Shown here piece by piece: positions 19,736-28,390 of a stretch of DNA of 64,000 nucleotides. The stretch lies in NCBI RefSeq assembly GCF_001975725.1, contig NZ_CP019434.1, positions 744,001 through 808,000 of the forward strand, given 5' to 3'. Every line of letters starts with the position of its first letter. Within the stretch, counting starts at the first letter, position 1. The notes beneath the pieces are model-generated. The model saw only the letters and a program-made list of their open reading frames with translations, did not search any database and was not told where the DNA came from. The position numbers and the translations under genes were made by a program. The DNA comes from Acidihalobacter ferrooxydans (GTDB taxonomy: Bacteria > Pseudomonadota > Gammaproteobacteria > DSM-5130 > Acidihalobacteraceae).

Positions 19736-19740
19736 TGAAA

Positions 19741-20037
19741 ATGGCATTGACGAAAGCGGATATGGCAGAGCGCCTGTTTGAAGAAATGGGTCTTAACAAA
19801 CGTGAGGCCAAGGATTTCATCGAGCTTTTCTTTGAAACTTTGGGCGAAGCGCTGGGGCGTGGCGAAGAGATCAAACTGTCCGGTTTTGGCAATTTCACGC
19901 TGCGCAGTAAAAATGAACGCCCAGGCAGAAACCCGAAGACGGGCGAGGAAATACCGATCACGGCGCGGCGTGTCGTCACGTTTCGTCCGGGGCCAAAGCT
20001 GAAAGCCAGAGTGGAAGCCTATGCTGGAAGCGAGTAA
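19741..20037 (+). CDS. ihfA: Integration host factor alpha subunit
   Basis: A 98-residue nucleoid protein which with IhfB binds and sharply bends specific DNA sites in recombination, replication and transcription. [18 protein letters not shown] and [20 protein letters not shown] contain the dimerisation helices and the beta-arm with the conserved proline that intercalates in DNA. Start 19741 is chosen over an ATG two codons upstream, because AAGGGGG is spaced eight bases from it and the family begins MALTK. The ribosome-binding sequence lies within the end of pheT. The MerR-like gene overlaps its 3' end by 17 bp. Confidence 0.96.
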   Translation: MALTKADMAERLFEEMGLNKREAKDFIELFFETLGEALGRGEEIKLSGFGNFTLRSKNERPGRNPKTGEEIPITARRVVTFRPGPKLKARVEAYAGSE

Positions 20038-20380
20038 CAACAGCGAACTGCCGCCGATTCCGACCAAGCGCTATTTTACAATTGGCGAAGTCAGCGAGTT
20101 GTGCGATGTGCGCCCGCATGTGCTGCGCTATTGGGAGCAGGAGTTCTCGGCTCTCAAACCGGTCAAGCGACGCGGTAATCGTCGTTATTACCAGCGTCAG
20201 GATGTCATCCTCATTCGCCAGATCCGTAGCCTGCTGTACGAGCAGGGTTATACGATCGGTGGCGCTCGGCTGAAGCTGGACAGCGCCGAATCCCATGCGG
20301 ACAGCGTACAAAGCCAGCAGATCGTGCGGCAATTGCGCATGGAGTTGGAAGAGCTGCTTCATGACCTGCGCCGGACCTGA
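20021..20380 (+). CDS. MerR-family regulator linked to ihfA
   Basis: A 119-residue protein with an N-terminal MerR winged helix. It has [26 protein letters not shown] (two-helix HTH), then [19 protein letters not shown] (wing) and a dimerising coiled coil ([17 protein letters not shown]). No cysteine or effector domain follows, so the inducer is unknown. This small MerR gene directly after ihfA is conserved in pseudomonads and related gammaproteobacteria, where a tRNA-Pro usually follows. Here repeats C1 and A5 follow instead. The 17-bp overlap with ihfA suggests translational coupling. Confidence 0.9.
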   Translation: MLEASNNSELPPIPTKRYFTIGEVSELCDVRPHVLRYWEQEFSALKPVKRRGNRRYYQRQDVILIRQIRSLLYEQGYTIGGARLKLDSAESHADSVQSQQIVRQLRMELEELLHDLRRT

Positions 20381-20390
20381 CGGTTTAACC

Positions 20391-20554
20391 TGGGAGCCTG
20401 TCGACTTGGAAAGAATCGGCTGCGGCGGTGGGATAATGGGCCCACGACACGCTCTTTTTCGTCGAATAGAACCACTCGACCTCAAAAGAGTGAGAAACTG
20501 GCCTCCATTCCCCACTCGCCTCGCGACGATCCTCCAAGTCCGACAGGCTCCTGG
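20391..20554 (-). repeat. Family C palindromic repeat, long form, copy C1
   Basis: A 164-bp element bounded by GAGCCTGTCGACTTGGAAAG on the left and TCCAAGTCCGACAGGCTCC on the right, so its ends are inverted repeats. The centre holds the about 65-bp insert of the long form (GCTCTTTTTCGTCGAATAGA, GAAACTGGCCTCCATTCCCC). It is inverted relative to C2 and C3. It begins 11 bp after the MerR gene stop. Confidence 0.85.
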
Positions 20555-20675
20555 ATATTCCATGAGGCGATGTGATGATTGCGCAGCGATGTGGATTCAC
20601 AGGGAAGAAGCAATCTGTGGATGCTAAAGATCAAGCAAGGGCGTCCCTCCGAATGGGTGATCTGTGTTCAGATCG
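20555..20675 (-). repeat. Family A dispersed repeat, copy A5
   Basis: Reverse orientation, with ATATTCCATGAGGCGATG, TGATTGCGCAGCGATGTGG, ATTCACAGGGAAGAAG and GATCAAGCAAGGGCGTCC. It is joined directly to C1. The palindromic core seen in full copies is missing. Confidence 0.7.
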
Positions 20676-20784
20676 AATCTCAACTCAAATCAGGCGTGTC
20701 AAATCAGGTGGTGCGCTGTCTTGTAGCTCGTGCTAGAATCCGCGCCTTTTCAAGCACAATCGTTTTCCTCTGTGGGAGTCTTAG

Positions 20785-21054
20785 ATGTCTTTGTCCGCTG
20801 AAGACAAGTCCAATATTGTTGGCAAATTCCAGCGCGCCCCGTCCGACACGGGCTCGCCTGAAGTGCAGGTTGCGTTACTGACTGCGCGTATCACTTATCT
20901 GACCGACCATTTCAACACGCACAAGCACGACCATCATTCGCGCCGCGGGCTGTTGAAGCTGGTCAATCAGCGCCGCAAGCTGCTTGACTATCTGCGTGGC
21001 AAAGATCAGCAGCGTTACCAGACGTTGATTGGCACGCTGGGTCTGCGCCGCTAA
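20785..21054 (+). CDS. rpsO: 30S ribosomal protein S15
   Basis: An 89-residue ribosomal protein binding 16S rRNA helices 20-22 ([53 protein letters not shown]), at exactly the family length. It is followed by pnp, the conserved rpsO-pnp order. The -10/-35 region could lie near 20720-20760, just after repeat A5. A hairpin with T-run between it and pnp should terminate part of the transcripts. Confidence 0.97.
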   Translation: MSLSAEDKSNIVGKFQRAPSDTGSPEVQVALLTARITYLTDHFNTHKHDHHSRRGLLKLVNQRRKLLDYLRGKDQQRYQTLIGTLGLRR

Positions 21055-21117
21055 GGCGTGCAGGATGTGTTGTCACATCGCGCGGTAGCGATCAGCATCC
21101 GCGCAGATGATTTCAAA

Positions 21118-21169
21118 CGCGAAGGAGCCCGCGCTGTTCAGGCAGCGCGCGCCCTTCGTTGTTGTTTTT
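21118..21169 (+). terminator. rpsO terminator / pnp leader hairpin
   Basis: Nested stems CGAAGG (21120-21125) with CCTTCG (21153-21158), and an inner GCGCTG/CAGCGC pairing, are followed by TTGTTGTTTTT. A second 7-bp stem GACCGCC/GGCGGTC (21202-21220) lies 22 bp before the pnp start. In E. coli the pnp leader is an RNase III substrate used for PNPase autocontrol; the same is likely here. Confidence 0.75.
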
Positions 21170-21241
21170 ACGGATTCGAAATTTATCGGCTCAAAAATCG
21201 CGACCGCCATCGGGGCGGTCCAACCAGTCAGGGATAGGAAC

Positions 21242-23329
21242 GTGTCAACTTTCAAAAAGACCTTTCAGTACGGTGAGCACACCGTCAGCTTTGAAACCGG
21301 TGAAATTGCCCGCCAGGCCGATGCCGCGGTCATCGTGACTATGAACGATACCGTGGTTCTGGTCACCGCGGTCGCGCAGAAGCAGGTGGCGCCGGGACGC
21401 GACTTCTTTCCTCTGACGGTCAACTATCAGGAGCGGACCTACGCGGCGGGGCGGATTCCCGGCGGGTTCTTCAAGCGCGAAGGTCGCCCGAGCGAAAAGG
21501 AAACGCTGACCTCCCGACTGATTGATCGTCCGCTGCGTCCTCTGTTTCCCAAGGGCTTTCTGAACGAGGTGCAGGTCATCGCCACAGTGATGTCGGTGAA
21601 CCCGGAAGTCGATCCCGACGTGCCGGCCATGCTCGGCGCGTCGGCGGCATTGACGCTCTCGGGGATGCCTTTCAGCGGCCCCATTGGTTGCGCGCGCGTC
21701 GGCTACAAGGACGGCGCCTATCTGTTGAACCCTTCGATGACGGCGTTGCGGGACTCACAGCTCGATCTGGTCGTTGCGGGCACCGAACAGGCCGTCTTGA
21801 TGGTTGAATCCGAAGCCCATGAGTTGCCGGAAGACGTCATGCTGGGCGCGGTCATGTATGGTCATGAACAGATGCAGGCTGCCATCCAGGCCATCAGAGA
21901 GCTGGCGGCCGAGGTCGGTAAACCTGCCTGGGACTGGCAGGCGACGGCCACGGATGAGGCGCTGGTCGGCGCGGTTCGCGCACGCTGCGAGGCCGATCTG
22001 GCTGCGGCGTATCAGATTCAGGAAAAGCTGACTCGCCAGAGTCGCGTCAGCGAACTGCGCGAACAGATGATCGCCGAGTTCGCTACGGATGCCGAGGATG
22101 CGCCGAGCGCGGATGCCGTCGGCGCCGTGTTCGGCAAAATCGAAAAGGCGTTGGTACGCGGTCGCATCATCGCCGGCGAACCGCGCATTGATGGGCGTGA
22201 TACACGCACCGTGCGTCCGATTACGGTGCGTACCGGGGTGATGCCGCGTACCCACGGTTCCGCGCTGTTTACACGCGGCGAGACGCAGGCCCTGGTTGTC
22301 GCCACGCTGGGCACCGAGCGTGACTCGCAGATTATCGATGCGCTCGAGGGCGAGCGCCGGGACCGCTTTATGCTGCATTACAACTTCCCGCCGTACTGTG
22401 TCGGTGAGACGGGTTTCGTCGGCTCGCCTAAGCGCCGTGAAATCGGTCATGGACGCCTGGCCAAGCGCGGTATCCAGGCCGTGATGCCAGATGAAGCCTC
22501 TTTCCCCTACGTGATCCGGGTGGTTTCCGAAATCACCGAATCCAACGGTTCGAGTTCGATGGCGTCCGTCTGCGGCACGAGTCTCGCGTTGATGGATGCC
22601 GGCGTGCCGCTGAAGGCGCCGGTCGCGGGTATTGCCATGGGTCTGATCAAGGAGGAGACGGGCTTCGCCGTGCTCAGCGACATTCTCGGTGACGAGGATC
22701 ATCTGGGTGACATGGATTTCAAGGTGGCCGGTACTGCCGCTGGAGTGACTGCGCTGCAGATGGACATCAAAATCGATGGCATCACACGCGAAATCATGGA
22801 ACAAGCGCTATCGCAGGCGCGTGAGGGTCGCATGCATATTCTCGGCAAGATGGCCGAGACGATTGCTCTGCCGCGCACCGAAATGTCGGTCTATGCGCCG
22901 CGATACGTCACTATCCGCATCAATCCGGACAAGATTCGTGATGTGATCGGCAAGGGCGGCGCAACTATCCGCGCGCTGACCGAGGAAACCGGCGCGACTA
23001 TCGATATTAATGATGACGGCACCGTGCGCATTGCTTCGGTAGACAAGGCGGCTGGCGAAGAGGCGCGCCGGCGCATCGAGGAGATTACTGCTGATGTCGA
23101 AGTCGGGCGTATTTACGAAGGTCGTGTGGCCAAGATCATGGACTTCGGTGCGTTCGTGACCATACTGCCGGGCCGTGATGGACTGGTACACATCTCGCAG
23201 ATATCCGACGAGCGGGTCGAGAATGTTTCCGACAAGCTCAGCGAGGGTGAGAGTGTGCGCGTGAAAGTGCTCGAAGTGGACAAGCAGGGGCGTATCCGCC
23301 TGAGCATCAAGGCGGTCGAGGCCGCCTGA
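21242..23329 (+). CDS. pnp: Polyribonucleotide nucleotidyltransferase (PNPase)
   Basis: A phosphorolytic 3'-5' exoribonuclease and degradosome component. The 695 residues consist of two RNase PH domains (first with [22 protein letters not shown]; second with [16 protein letters not shown]) and an alpha-helical linker. They continue into the KH domain ([20 protein letters not shown], about 560-580) and the S1 domain (about 620-690, [21 protein letters not shown]). The start is GTG 21242 ([11 protein letters not shown]) after AGGGATAGGAAC. Longer in-frame extension would run through the leader hairpins. A strong terminator follows. Confidence 0.97.
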   Translation: MSTFKKTFQYGEHTVSFETGEIARQADAAVIVTMNDTVVLVTAVAQKQVAPGRDFFPLTVNYQERTYAAGRIPGGFFKREGRPSEKETLTSRLIDRPLRPLFPKGFLNEVQVIATVMSVNPEVDPDVPAMLGASAALTLSGMPFSGPIGCARVGYKDGAYLLNPSMTALRDSQLDLVVAGTEQAVLMVESEAHELPEDVMLGAVMYGHEQMQAAIQAIRELAAEVGKPAWDWQATATDEALVGAVRARCEADLAAAYQIQEKLTRQSRVSELREQMIAEFATDAEDAPSADAVGAVFGKIEKALVRGRIIAGEPRIDGRDTRTVRPITVRTGVMPRTHGSALFTRGETQALVVATLGTERDSQIIDALEGERRDRFMLHYNFPPYCVGETGFVGSPKRREIGHGRLAKRGIQAVMPDEASFPYVIRVVSEITESNGSSSMASVCGTSLALMDAGVPLKAPVAGIAMGLIKEETGFAVLSDILGDEDHLGDMDFKVAGTAAGVTALQMDIKIDGITREIMEQALSQAREGRMHILGKMAETIALPRTEMSVYAPRYVTIRINPDKIRDVIGKGGATIRALTEETGATIDINDDGTVRIASVDKAAGEEARRRIEEITADVEVGRIYEGRVAKIMDFGAFVTILPGRDGLVHISQISDERVENVSDKLSEGESVRVKVLEVDKQGRIRLSIKAVEAA

Positions 23330-23337
23330 CGGCTGCA

Positions 23338-23373
23338 ACGAACGCGGGGCCCGCAATGGCCCCGCGTTCGTTT
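23338..23373 (+). terminator. pnp terminator
   Basis: A 14-bp perfect stem (23338-23351 with 23358-23371, loop CGCAAT) begins 9 bp after the pnp stop and ends in TTT. The T-tail is short but the stem is very GC-rich. Confidence 0.8.
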
Positions 23374-23409
23374 CGGGCTCTTGGGTCAGTTCTTTAGAGT
23401 CACTCTGTC

Positions 23410-23523
23410 AACCGGATTCTCCATTAGGCGAGGTGATGATTGCGTAGAGATTTGGATTCACAGGGAAGATTCTGAGCGAGCGGCATCGTGGCGCTATGCC
23501 CGAGCGAGGAAACGCTCTGTGGG
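23410..23523 (-). repeat. Family A dispersed repeat, copy A6
   Basis: Reverse orientation, with GGATTCTCCATTAGGCGAGG, TGATGATTGCGTAGAGATT, TGGATTCACAGGGAAGA and CTGAGCGAGCGGCATCGTGG. The 190 bp from 23524 to 23713 hold nothing I recognise. Confidence 0.75.
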
Positions 23524-23713
23524 GTCTATCCGAAATGGCCAGACCATTCAGAGTCGTGCGGAAGTGCAAGACCTCATTTTTGCGTTGCGCGCATTTCAGT
23601 CTCGTGTTCCGGCAGCATTTCGGGATGAGCCCGATGCGTTGTCGTGCCGCGTCCGTCAGCGTTTGAAGGCATCGCTTCCCGATGGCGAGACGGCACCGTC
23701 TTGTGCATGATTG

Positions 23714-23759
23714 CATGACCAGACCCCGTGTCCACTCATGACCAGACCCCGTGTCCACT
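23714..23759 (+). repeat. Perfect tandem duplication of a 23-bp unit
   Basis: 23714-23736 and 23737-23759 are identical (each contains GACCAGACCCCGTGTCCACT). The second unit overlaps the stop codon of the DMT transporter gene on the minus strand. It marks the junction between the pnp region and the transporter-ada cassette. The origin is unknown. Confidence 0.9.
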
Positions 23760-24672
23760 AATCAGATGGAATTTTGTCTGAGATTTTGTTTGGCATAATT
23801 ACCAGCCACAGCGCGACACCGATGATTACCCCTCCCAGGGCGTAACCGAGAGACAGACGTTCGCCGAGTAGTAGCCAACCCCACAACACGCCGAACACGG
23901 GGACCAGGAACGTAACGCCCATGGCCTTTAGCGGACCGACATCGTTGATTAACTGAAAATACAGCAGATAGGCGAACGAGGTGCACACCAGTCCCAGGCC
24001 GAGCATTGAAGCCCAGACAGCCGTGCTTACCTGGGCCCAGGCGATTGGGGCGAAAATGCTGTGCCAAGCCATGACAGGCGCCAGTAACAGCACTGCTCCA
24101 GCTTGGCTTCCGAACGCAACGACCCGGTTATCGATACCGCGTCCCGTGATCCAGAGTTTGGTCAGATACCCCGCAAATCCGTAACAGATGGTAGCCACAA
24201 GACAGGCAATGATACCCAGGATAGTGGCGGTGCTCATAGTCGTCGGCCCCGTTTCGGTCAACACCCACACGCCGAATAACCCGGCAGTGACTCCGCCCAA
24301 TTTCTTAATCGTGACCGCCTCGCCGAAGAAGGAGGCGCCGATAATGACCCCCATCAGCGGAGTCATCGAGTTGATGATTGCGCTGTAGCCGGCGGGCAGC
24401 ACTTCGGCCGCTAGCGAGAACATCAGAAAGGGCAAGCCCGAATTGATGGCACCAATGGCCAGAACGAATTTGATTCGACCGCCAAACGTCAAGGGAATCC
24501 GCATCCCTATCAATAGAACAATCAGCCCGAGAGCACCGAATAGAACCCGTCCGAAAGCCGTTGGAACGGCACCCAGCACAGGGGCACAGATGCGCATAAA
24601 AAGAAAGCTTCCGCCCCATATCGCGGCTAGCGACAGAAGCTGCACGAGGCTCTTGGAGTTCATTTGCATCAC
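23758..24672 (-). CDS. EamA/DMT-family membrane transporter
   Basis: A predicted inner-membrane metabolite exporter of 304 residues with ten hydrophobic segments in two EamA repeats (about 10-145 and 160-295). The second repeat contains GLGLVCTSFAYLLYFQLI and LLGERLSLGYALGG, typical of RhaT/RarD-type permeases. The substrate is unknown. The start is ambiguous among GTG 24672, ATG 24669 and ATG 24663, which are all within ten bases. It is divergent from ada across 204 bp. Its stop codon lies in the tandem 23-bp repeat, so the 3' boundary coincides with a rearrangement point. Confidence 0.88.
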   Translation of the reverse strand: MMQMNSKSLVQLLSLAAIWGGSFLFMRICAPVLGAVPTAFGRVLFGALGLIVLLIGMRIPLTFGGRIKFVLAIGAINSGLPFLMFSLAAEVLPAGYSAIINSMTPLMGVIIGASFFGEAVTIKKLGGVTAGLFGVWVLTETGPTTMSTATILGIIACLVATICYGFAGYLTKLWITGRGIDNRVVAFGSQAGAVLLLAPVMAWHSIFAPIAWAQVSTAVWASMLGLGLVCTSFAYLLYFQLINDVGPLKAMGVTFLVPVFGVLWGWLLLGERLSLGYALGGVIIGVALWLVIMPNKISDKIPSD

Positions 24673-24876
24673 CCGTTACGAAATGTATTCGCATACTTGC
24701 GCGCAAACCGAACGTATTCACTCCGTTTCCTACTTTTAAATTCAGCAACGGCAATGCCATATCGACAAAAATGGTCACACGTTGCTGTCCTGTTTCTTTA
24801 AGAGTAAGAACCGGAGTGCACTAGCTTCAACAAGCGTGGCAAGCTCATCCTCGTTCAGTGAGGAAGGTGCAAAGAC

Positions 24877-25962
24877 ATGGCTCTCAATAAAACGCTTCCA
24901 TCGGCACAGTCACCATGCTCCGTTACCGGCGATCCGCGCTGGGCGCGCATCGTTGCCCGGGACCGCACAGCCGACGGGCAATTCTGGTTCTCGGTTGCCA
25001 CTACCGGTATCTACTGTCGCCCATCCTGCCCGTCGCGTCATGCCAAACCCGAGAACGTCCGTATCCACGAGACCGTGGCAGAAGCCCAAGCGGCGGGATT
25101 CCGCCCCTGCAAGCGGTGTAATCCTGATGGTATCTCGAACGTCGCAGTAAACGCCGCTCTGATTATAAGGGCCTGTCGCATGATGGAGGAAAGCACGCGA
25201 GAGCCTTCACTCTCCGATCTCGCCGCCGCTGTCGACCTGAGCCCCAGCTATTTCCACCGCATCTTCAAGGCAGCGATGGGCGTCACACCGAAGCGTTACG
25301 CGGTGGGCCTAAGGGCGAAGCGCGTACGTGACGGACTCGACAAGTCCGCTACGGTCACCGAGGCGGTTTACGGCGCTGGCTTCAATTCGAGTGGTCGATT
25401 CTACGAGAAGGCGAAGGATCTGTTGGGCATGACGCCAAGAACCTATCGCACAGGAGGCGAGCGAGAGGAGATTCGTTTTGCCGTGGGCGAGACGTCTCTA
25501 GGCTCGATTTTGGTTGCTTCGAGCCCAAAGGGCATCGTCTCCATTCTAATCGGAGACGATCCGGATGTGCTCCTGCGTGATCTTCAGGACCGTTTCCCGC
25601 GTGCCAAACTGATCGGCGCTGACGCCGACTACGAAGCACTGGTCGCCCGTGTCGTCGGTCTGGTCGATACTCCCACGTTGGGCTTAGACCTGCCGCTCGA
25701 TATCCGCGGTACCGCCTTTCAACAGCGGGTCTGGCAAGCACTGCGAGAGATACCCCCTGGAAGGACAGTATCCTATTCCGAGATTGCCGAGAAAATTGGC
25801 GCACCCACCGCGGTCCGGGCTGTTGCGGGCGCCTGTGCCGCGAACAACATCGCGGTTGCCATTCCTTGCCACCGGGTCGTGCGCAGCGATGGTTCGATCT
25901 CGGGATATGCATGGGGTGTCGAGAGCAAGCGCGCACTTCTTGCGAAAGAGACGAATGCATGA
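24877..25962 (+). CDS. ada: Bifunctional Ada: methyl-DNA acceptor and transcriptional activator
   Basis: A suicide repair protein for alkylated DNA. N-terminal zinc domain: C47, C51, C78 and C81 form the Cys4 site (GIYCRPSCPSRHAKPENVR, FRPCKRCNPDG), with C47 the likely methylphosphotriester acceptor. Middle: an AraC-type double HTH (LAAAVDLSPSYFHRIFKAAM, FNSSGRFYEKAKDLLGMTP). C-terminus: O6-methylguanine methyltransferase with IPCHRVV (C331) and the GYAWG loop. The 361 residues fit full-length Ada. The next gene overlaps its stop by ATGA, forming a repair operon. Methylated Ada would be expected to activate its own divergent promoter region (24673-24876), where I could not define an Ada box. 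Confidence 0.95.
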   Translation: MALNKTLPSAQSPCSVTGDPRWARIVARDRTADGQFWFSVATTGIYCRPSCPSRHAKPENVRIHETVAEAQAAGFRPCKRCNPDGISNVAVNAALIIRACRMMEESTREPSLSDLAAAVDLSPSYFHRIFKAAMGVTPKRYAVGLRAKRVRDGLDKSATVTEAVYGAGFNSSGRFYEKAKDLLGMTPRTYRTGGEREEIRFAVGETSLGSILVASSPKGIVSILIGDDPDVLLRDLQDRFPRAKLIGADADYEALVARVVGLVDTPTLGLDLPLDIRGTAFQQRVWQALREIPPGRTVSYSEIAEKIGAPTAVRAVAGACAANNIAVAIPCHRVVRSDGSISGYAWGVESKRALLAKETNA

Positions 25963-26690
25963 ACGCTGAAGCTATCCCACATGACTCCGTAACAGATCAA
26001 CTGACTGGACATGACTGGTCGGCACTCGCCGGCGAATTGAACGGTTATGGATACGCGGTATTGAAAGAACTCCTACCGCCGGATATTTGCCGGGCAATCG
26101 CATCGCTCTATACCGAAGAAAGGCACTTCCGGAGCCGTGTTCACATGGTGAGACATGGCTTCGGTATAGGCGAATACCGTTATTTCCGCTATCCATTTCC
26201 CGCCTTTCTCGAGGACATGCGATCGGTGCTCTACGCGTATTTGGCGCCCATCGCAAATGAGTGGAACGAGCGTATGGGCATCGAACGCCGCTATCCGGAA
26301 GACCATGGGGAGTTTCTCAAGAAATGCCACACAGCGGGACAGAAGCGGCCAACACCACTGCTGCTCAAATACGGGGCAGGCGACTACAATTGTCTGCATC
26401 AGGACGTCTACGGTGATCTTGTCTTCCCGTTACAGGCCGCAATCCTGCTTTCCCAGCCAGGAGTCGATTACGAAGGGGGAGAGTTCGTGCTGACGGAGCA
26501 GCGCCCCCGCATGCAGAGCCGAGTCGAGGTCGTGTCCCTGCGGCAGGGTGATGCCGTTGTGTTCGCGGTACAAAACCGGCCGGTACACGGCACGCGCGGC
26601 GACTACCGCATCAACATGCGCCACGGTGTCAGCCGGGTTCGTTCCGGCCAACGTTACATGCTCGGTCTCATCTTTCACGACGCGACATAA
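25959..26690 (+). CDS. 2-oxoglutarate/Fe(II) oxygenase of the Ada-linked (Oxygenase-NA) family
   Basis: A 243-residue dioxygenase overlapping the ada stop by four bases (ATGA), so translationally coupled. Iron ligands are visible as H147-x-D149 (CLHQDVYGD) and H210 (RPVHGTRG), with an arginine-rich segment after it for 2-oxoglutarate (INMRHGVSR). The family (Pfam Oxygenase-NA) is proposed to act on damaged DNA because it is regularly adjacent or fused to Ada-like proteins. It is distinct in sequence from AlkB. Direct demethylase activity here is inferred from context. An IS-end remnant starts 8 bp after its stop. Confidence 0.88.
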   Translation: MNAEAIPHDSVTDQLTGHDWSALAGELNGYGYAVLKELLPPDICRAIASLYTEERHFRSRVHMVRHGFGIGEYRYFRYPFPAFLEDMRSVLYAYLAPIANEWNERMGIERRYPEDHGEFLKKCHTAGQKRPTPLLLKYGAGDYNCLHQDVYGDLVFPLQAAILLSQPGVDYEGGEFVLTEQRPRMQSRVEVVSLRQGDAVVFAVQNRPVHGTRGDYRINMRHGVSRVRSGQRYMLGLIFHDAT

Positions 26691-26697
26691 ACTCAGC

Positions 26698-26715
26698 TGA
26701 ACCGCCCCGGTTTTT
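26698..26715 (+). mobile_element. Remnant of an IS3-type terminal inverted repeat
   Basis: TGAACCGCCCCGG followed by a T-run is identical over 13 bp to the terminal inverted repeat of the IS at 41435-42743. No transposase sequence follows, so only the tip remains. Confidence 0.55.
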
Positions 26716-26734
26716 GAACATCATGGGGTCAAAG

Positions 26735-26778
26735 CTTAAAGCAGGGGCGCCTCTTCTGATGAGTGATCCGGGTTTAAT
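26735..26778 (-). repeat. Family A repeat end fragment
   Basis: CTTAAAGCAGGGGCGCCTCTTCTGATGAGTGATCCGGGTTTAA-like end (26735-26778), matching A1 and the 4735 fragment. It stops 1-2 bp before the yheT stop codon. Confidence 0.7.
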
Positions 26779-26779
26779 A

Positions 26780-27742
26780 TCAGCCCTTCAGGTGGTGCGC
26801 CAACCAGTGCGCGGCGTAGGCGCCGAGCCAGTCACGGGCCAGGCCCGGTATACGGCCGCTGGCGAAGCCGACATGGCCGCCTTGTTCCGTCAGCAGGAGT
26901 TCGACGTTATTCGGTAGTTCGTGGGCTGTGGGGATCACGTTCCGGTTCAGAAACGGATCGTCCGCCGCATGCACGATCAGTGTCTTGCGGGCGATTTTCG
27001 GCAACCATTGGCGACAACTGGACTGGGCATAGTAATCGTTGGCATCGCGAAAACCGTGCATCGGTGCGGTGAAGCGATCATCGAAGCCGCGCATGTCGCG
27101 GGCGGCGGCGAGTTCAGCGCGCGGATCGGGGAAGCCGCGCAGCGCGTGCTTGCGCGTAACAGTGCGCCGCAGAGAGCGTAGCAGCGAATGCTGATAGATG
27201 CGCGAAAAGCCGGTTTCCAGACGATCCGCCGCCGCATGCAATTCGAACGGGACCGAAACGGCAACGCCACCGCGCAGTGGATTCGCGCGGCCGGTTTCGC
27301 CCAGCCACTTGAGTAGCGCGTTCGCGCCCAGCGAATAGCCGATGGCGGCTAGTGGGCGTTGCGGGAAACGCAGGAGCAACTGGCGCGCCACATAGTCGAT
27401 ATCAGCCGTGTCGCCCGCGTGGTAGCCGCGTTGCAGGCGGTTTGGCTCACCGCTGCAACCGCGAAAATGCATGACCACGGCTTGCAGGCCGTGACGCTCG
27501 AGCTGGCGTAGCAGGCGCTGCACGTAGGCGGATTGGCTGGAGCCTTCAAGTCCGTGAATGACCAGTACGAGTCCGGGGTGTCGGCTCTGCGTCGACCAGT
27601 CCAGGTCGATGAAGTCACCGTCTGGCAATTCGAGCCGCTCGCGCTGCAGTGGTACTGAACGAAGCGGGCGAAACACGTATGGCCAGACGGTTTGCGCGTG
27701 TGGGCCGGGCAGCCACCAGGCGGGACGGAACGATTGGCGCAC
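26780..27742 (-). CDS. yheT: YheT-family alpha/beta hydrolase
   Basis: A 320-residue cytoplasmic hydrolase. The nucleophile elbow GYSLGAN gives Ser137. The oxyanion region is VIHGLEGSS (about 61-69), the acid is in VHAADDPFLN, and the catalytic His is in TEQGGHVGF near the end. The N-terminus WWLPGPHAQTVWP is diagnostic for the YheT/COG0429 family, whose substrate is not established. The gene is preceded by a 95-residue unknown gene 5 bp away and probably co-transcribed with it. Its stop lies at the very edge of a family A repeat end. Confidence 0.92.
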   Translation of the reverse strand: MRQSFRPAWWLPGPHAQTVWPYVFRPLRSVPLQRERLELPDGDFIDLDWSTQSRHPGLVLVIHGLEGSSQSAYVQRLLRQLERHGLQAVVMHFRGCSGEPNRLQRGYHAGDTADIDYVARQLLLRFPQRPLAAIGYSLGANALLKWLGETGRANPLRGGVAVSVPFELHAAADRLETGFSRIYQHSLLRSLRRTVTRKHALRGFPDPRAELAAARDMRGFDDRFTAPMHGFRDANDYYAQSSCRQWLPKIARKTLIVHAADDPFLNRNVIPTAHELPNNVELLLTEQGGHVGFASGRIPGLARDWLGAYAAHWLAHHLKG

Positions 27743-27747
27743 GCGAG

Positions 27748-28035
27748 TCAGCGTGGTGTGAACAGCGGGAGTTCGTGGCGGCGCGCGTTGGCGGTCAAGA
27801 ACGCAGCGCGCCCCGGATTGCGTTGATCGAGCGTTGTGGCTTCTGTGGAGGGTTCGTTCAACAGGGCCGCAAAGAATACTTCGAGTTCCTGGGCATCCAC
27901 GCGCAGGGTTTCAAACGGGTCGGTACCGTCCTTGTCGGCGCGCCAGAACAGGCGCGGCGCCCAACCGATCCGCACTATTTCCGGTCGCTTGTACCACTCG
28001 TGCAGCCTCTGTTCTAGCGTTTTGTCTTGGGCCAT
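27748..28035 (-). CDS. Small acidic-basic protein of unknown function, upstream of yheT
   Basis: A 95-residue soluble protein with no signal peptide or membrane helix. The N-terminus MAQDKTLEQRLHEWYKRPEIVRIGWAPRLFWRADKDGTDPF is rich in W and charged residues. The C-terminal half (ALLNEPSTEATTLDQRNPGRAAFLTANARRHELPLF) looks less structured. The 5-bp spacing to yheT and shared strand indicate an operon. I do not recognise the family; it does not resemble enterobacterial YheU. Coding is supported by codon periodicity and by clean spacing, not by homology. Confidence 0.6.
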   Translation of the reverse strand: MAQDKTLEQRLHEWYKRPEIVRIGWAPRLFWRADKDGTDPFETLRVDAQELEVFFAALLNEPSTEATTLDQRNPGRAAFLTANARRHELPLFTPR

Positions 28036-28286
28036 CTACGCGTTCCATTGAGCCGCGCATTTACAAGCGGCGCGGTGAAAAGGTCTTTTCGTGGACGTCG
28101 GTACGCAGCAAGTCGTGCAGGCCGCGGTGCGTATGTCACCCGTTTGCTCTATGACGGTTGCGTGACTTGAGCAGCGCACAGAAGGAGTATGCCGGGACGG
28201 CTTATTCCAGGCAAACCCCGCGAGTCGCGCGCCATGGGGCTATCCAGAACGCTGTAACGTTACTGACTTCAGCCCGAACGGCTGTT

Positions 28287-28390
28287 CCCCGGAATCTGCC
28301 GGACTTGGAAAGCAGCGAACGTCGCGATGGAATAATGGACCCATTGCCCATTCGCTGCGTCACGATCCTCCAGGTCCGGCAGGCTCCCGG
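28287..28390 (-). repeat. Family C palindromic repeat, short form, copy C7
   Basis: Bounded by TCTGCCGGACTTGGAAAGCA and TCCTCCAGGTCCGGCAGGCT, about 104 bp. It ends on the base before the acs stop codon. The remaining gap to the small gene (28036-28286) shows nothing I recognise. Confidence 0.8.

Noticed and set aside
20381-20784. Expected tRNA-Pro after the MerR gene
   Set aside because: No cloverleaf or TTCGA-containing T-arm was found; the gap is filled by repeats C1 and A5.
23524-23710. Coding remnant after pnp
   Set aside because: Frames exist on both strands but show no family resemblance and partly read through repeat A6.
23714-23759. CRISPR-like or attachment-site duplication
   Set aside because: Only two directly abutting 23-bp units occur, with no spacer, no integrase and no tRNA nearby.
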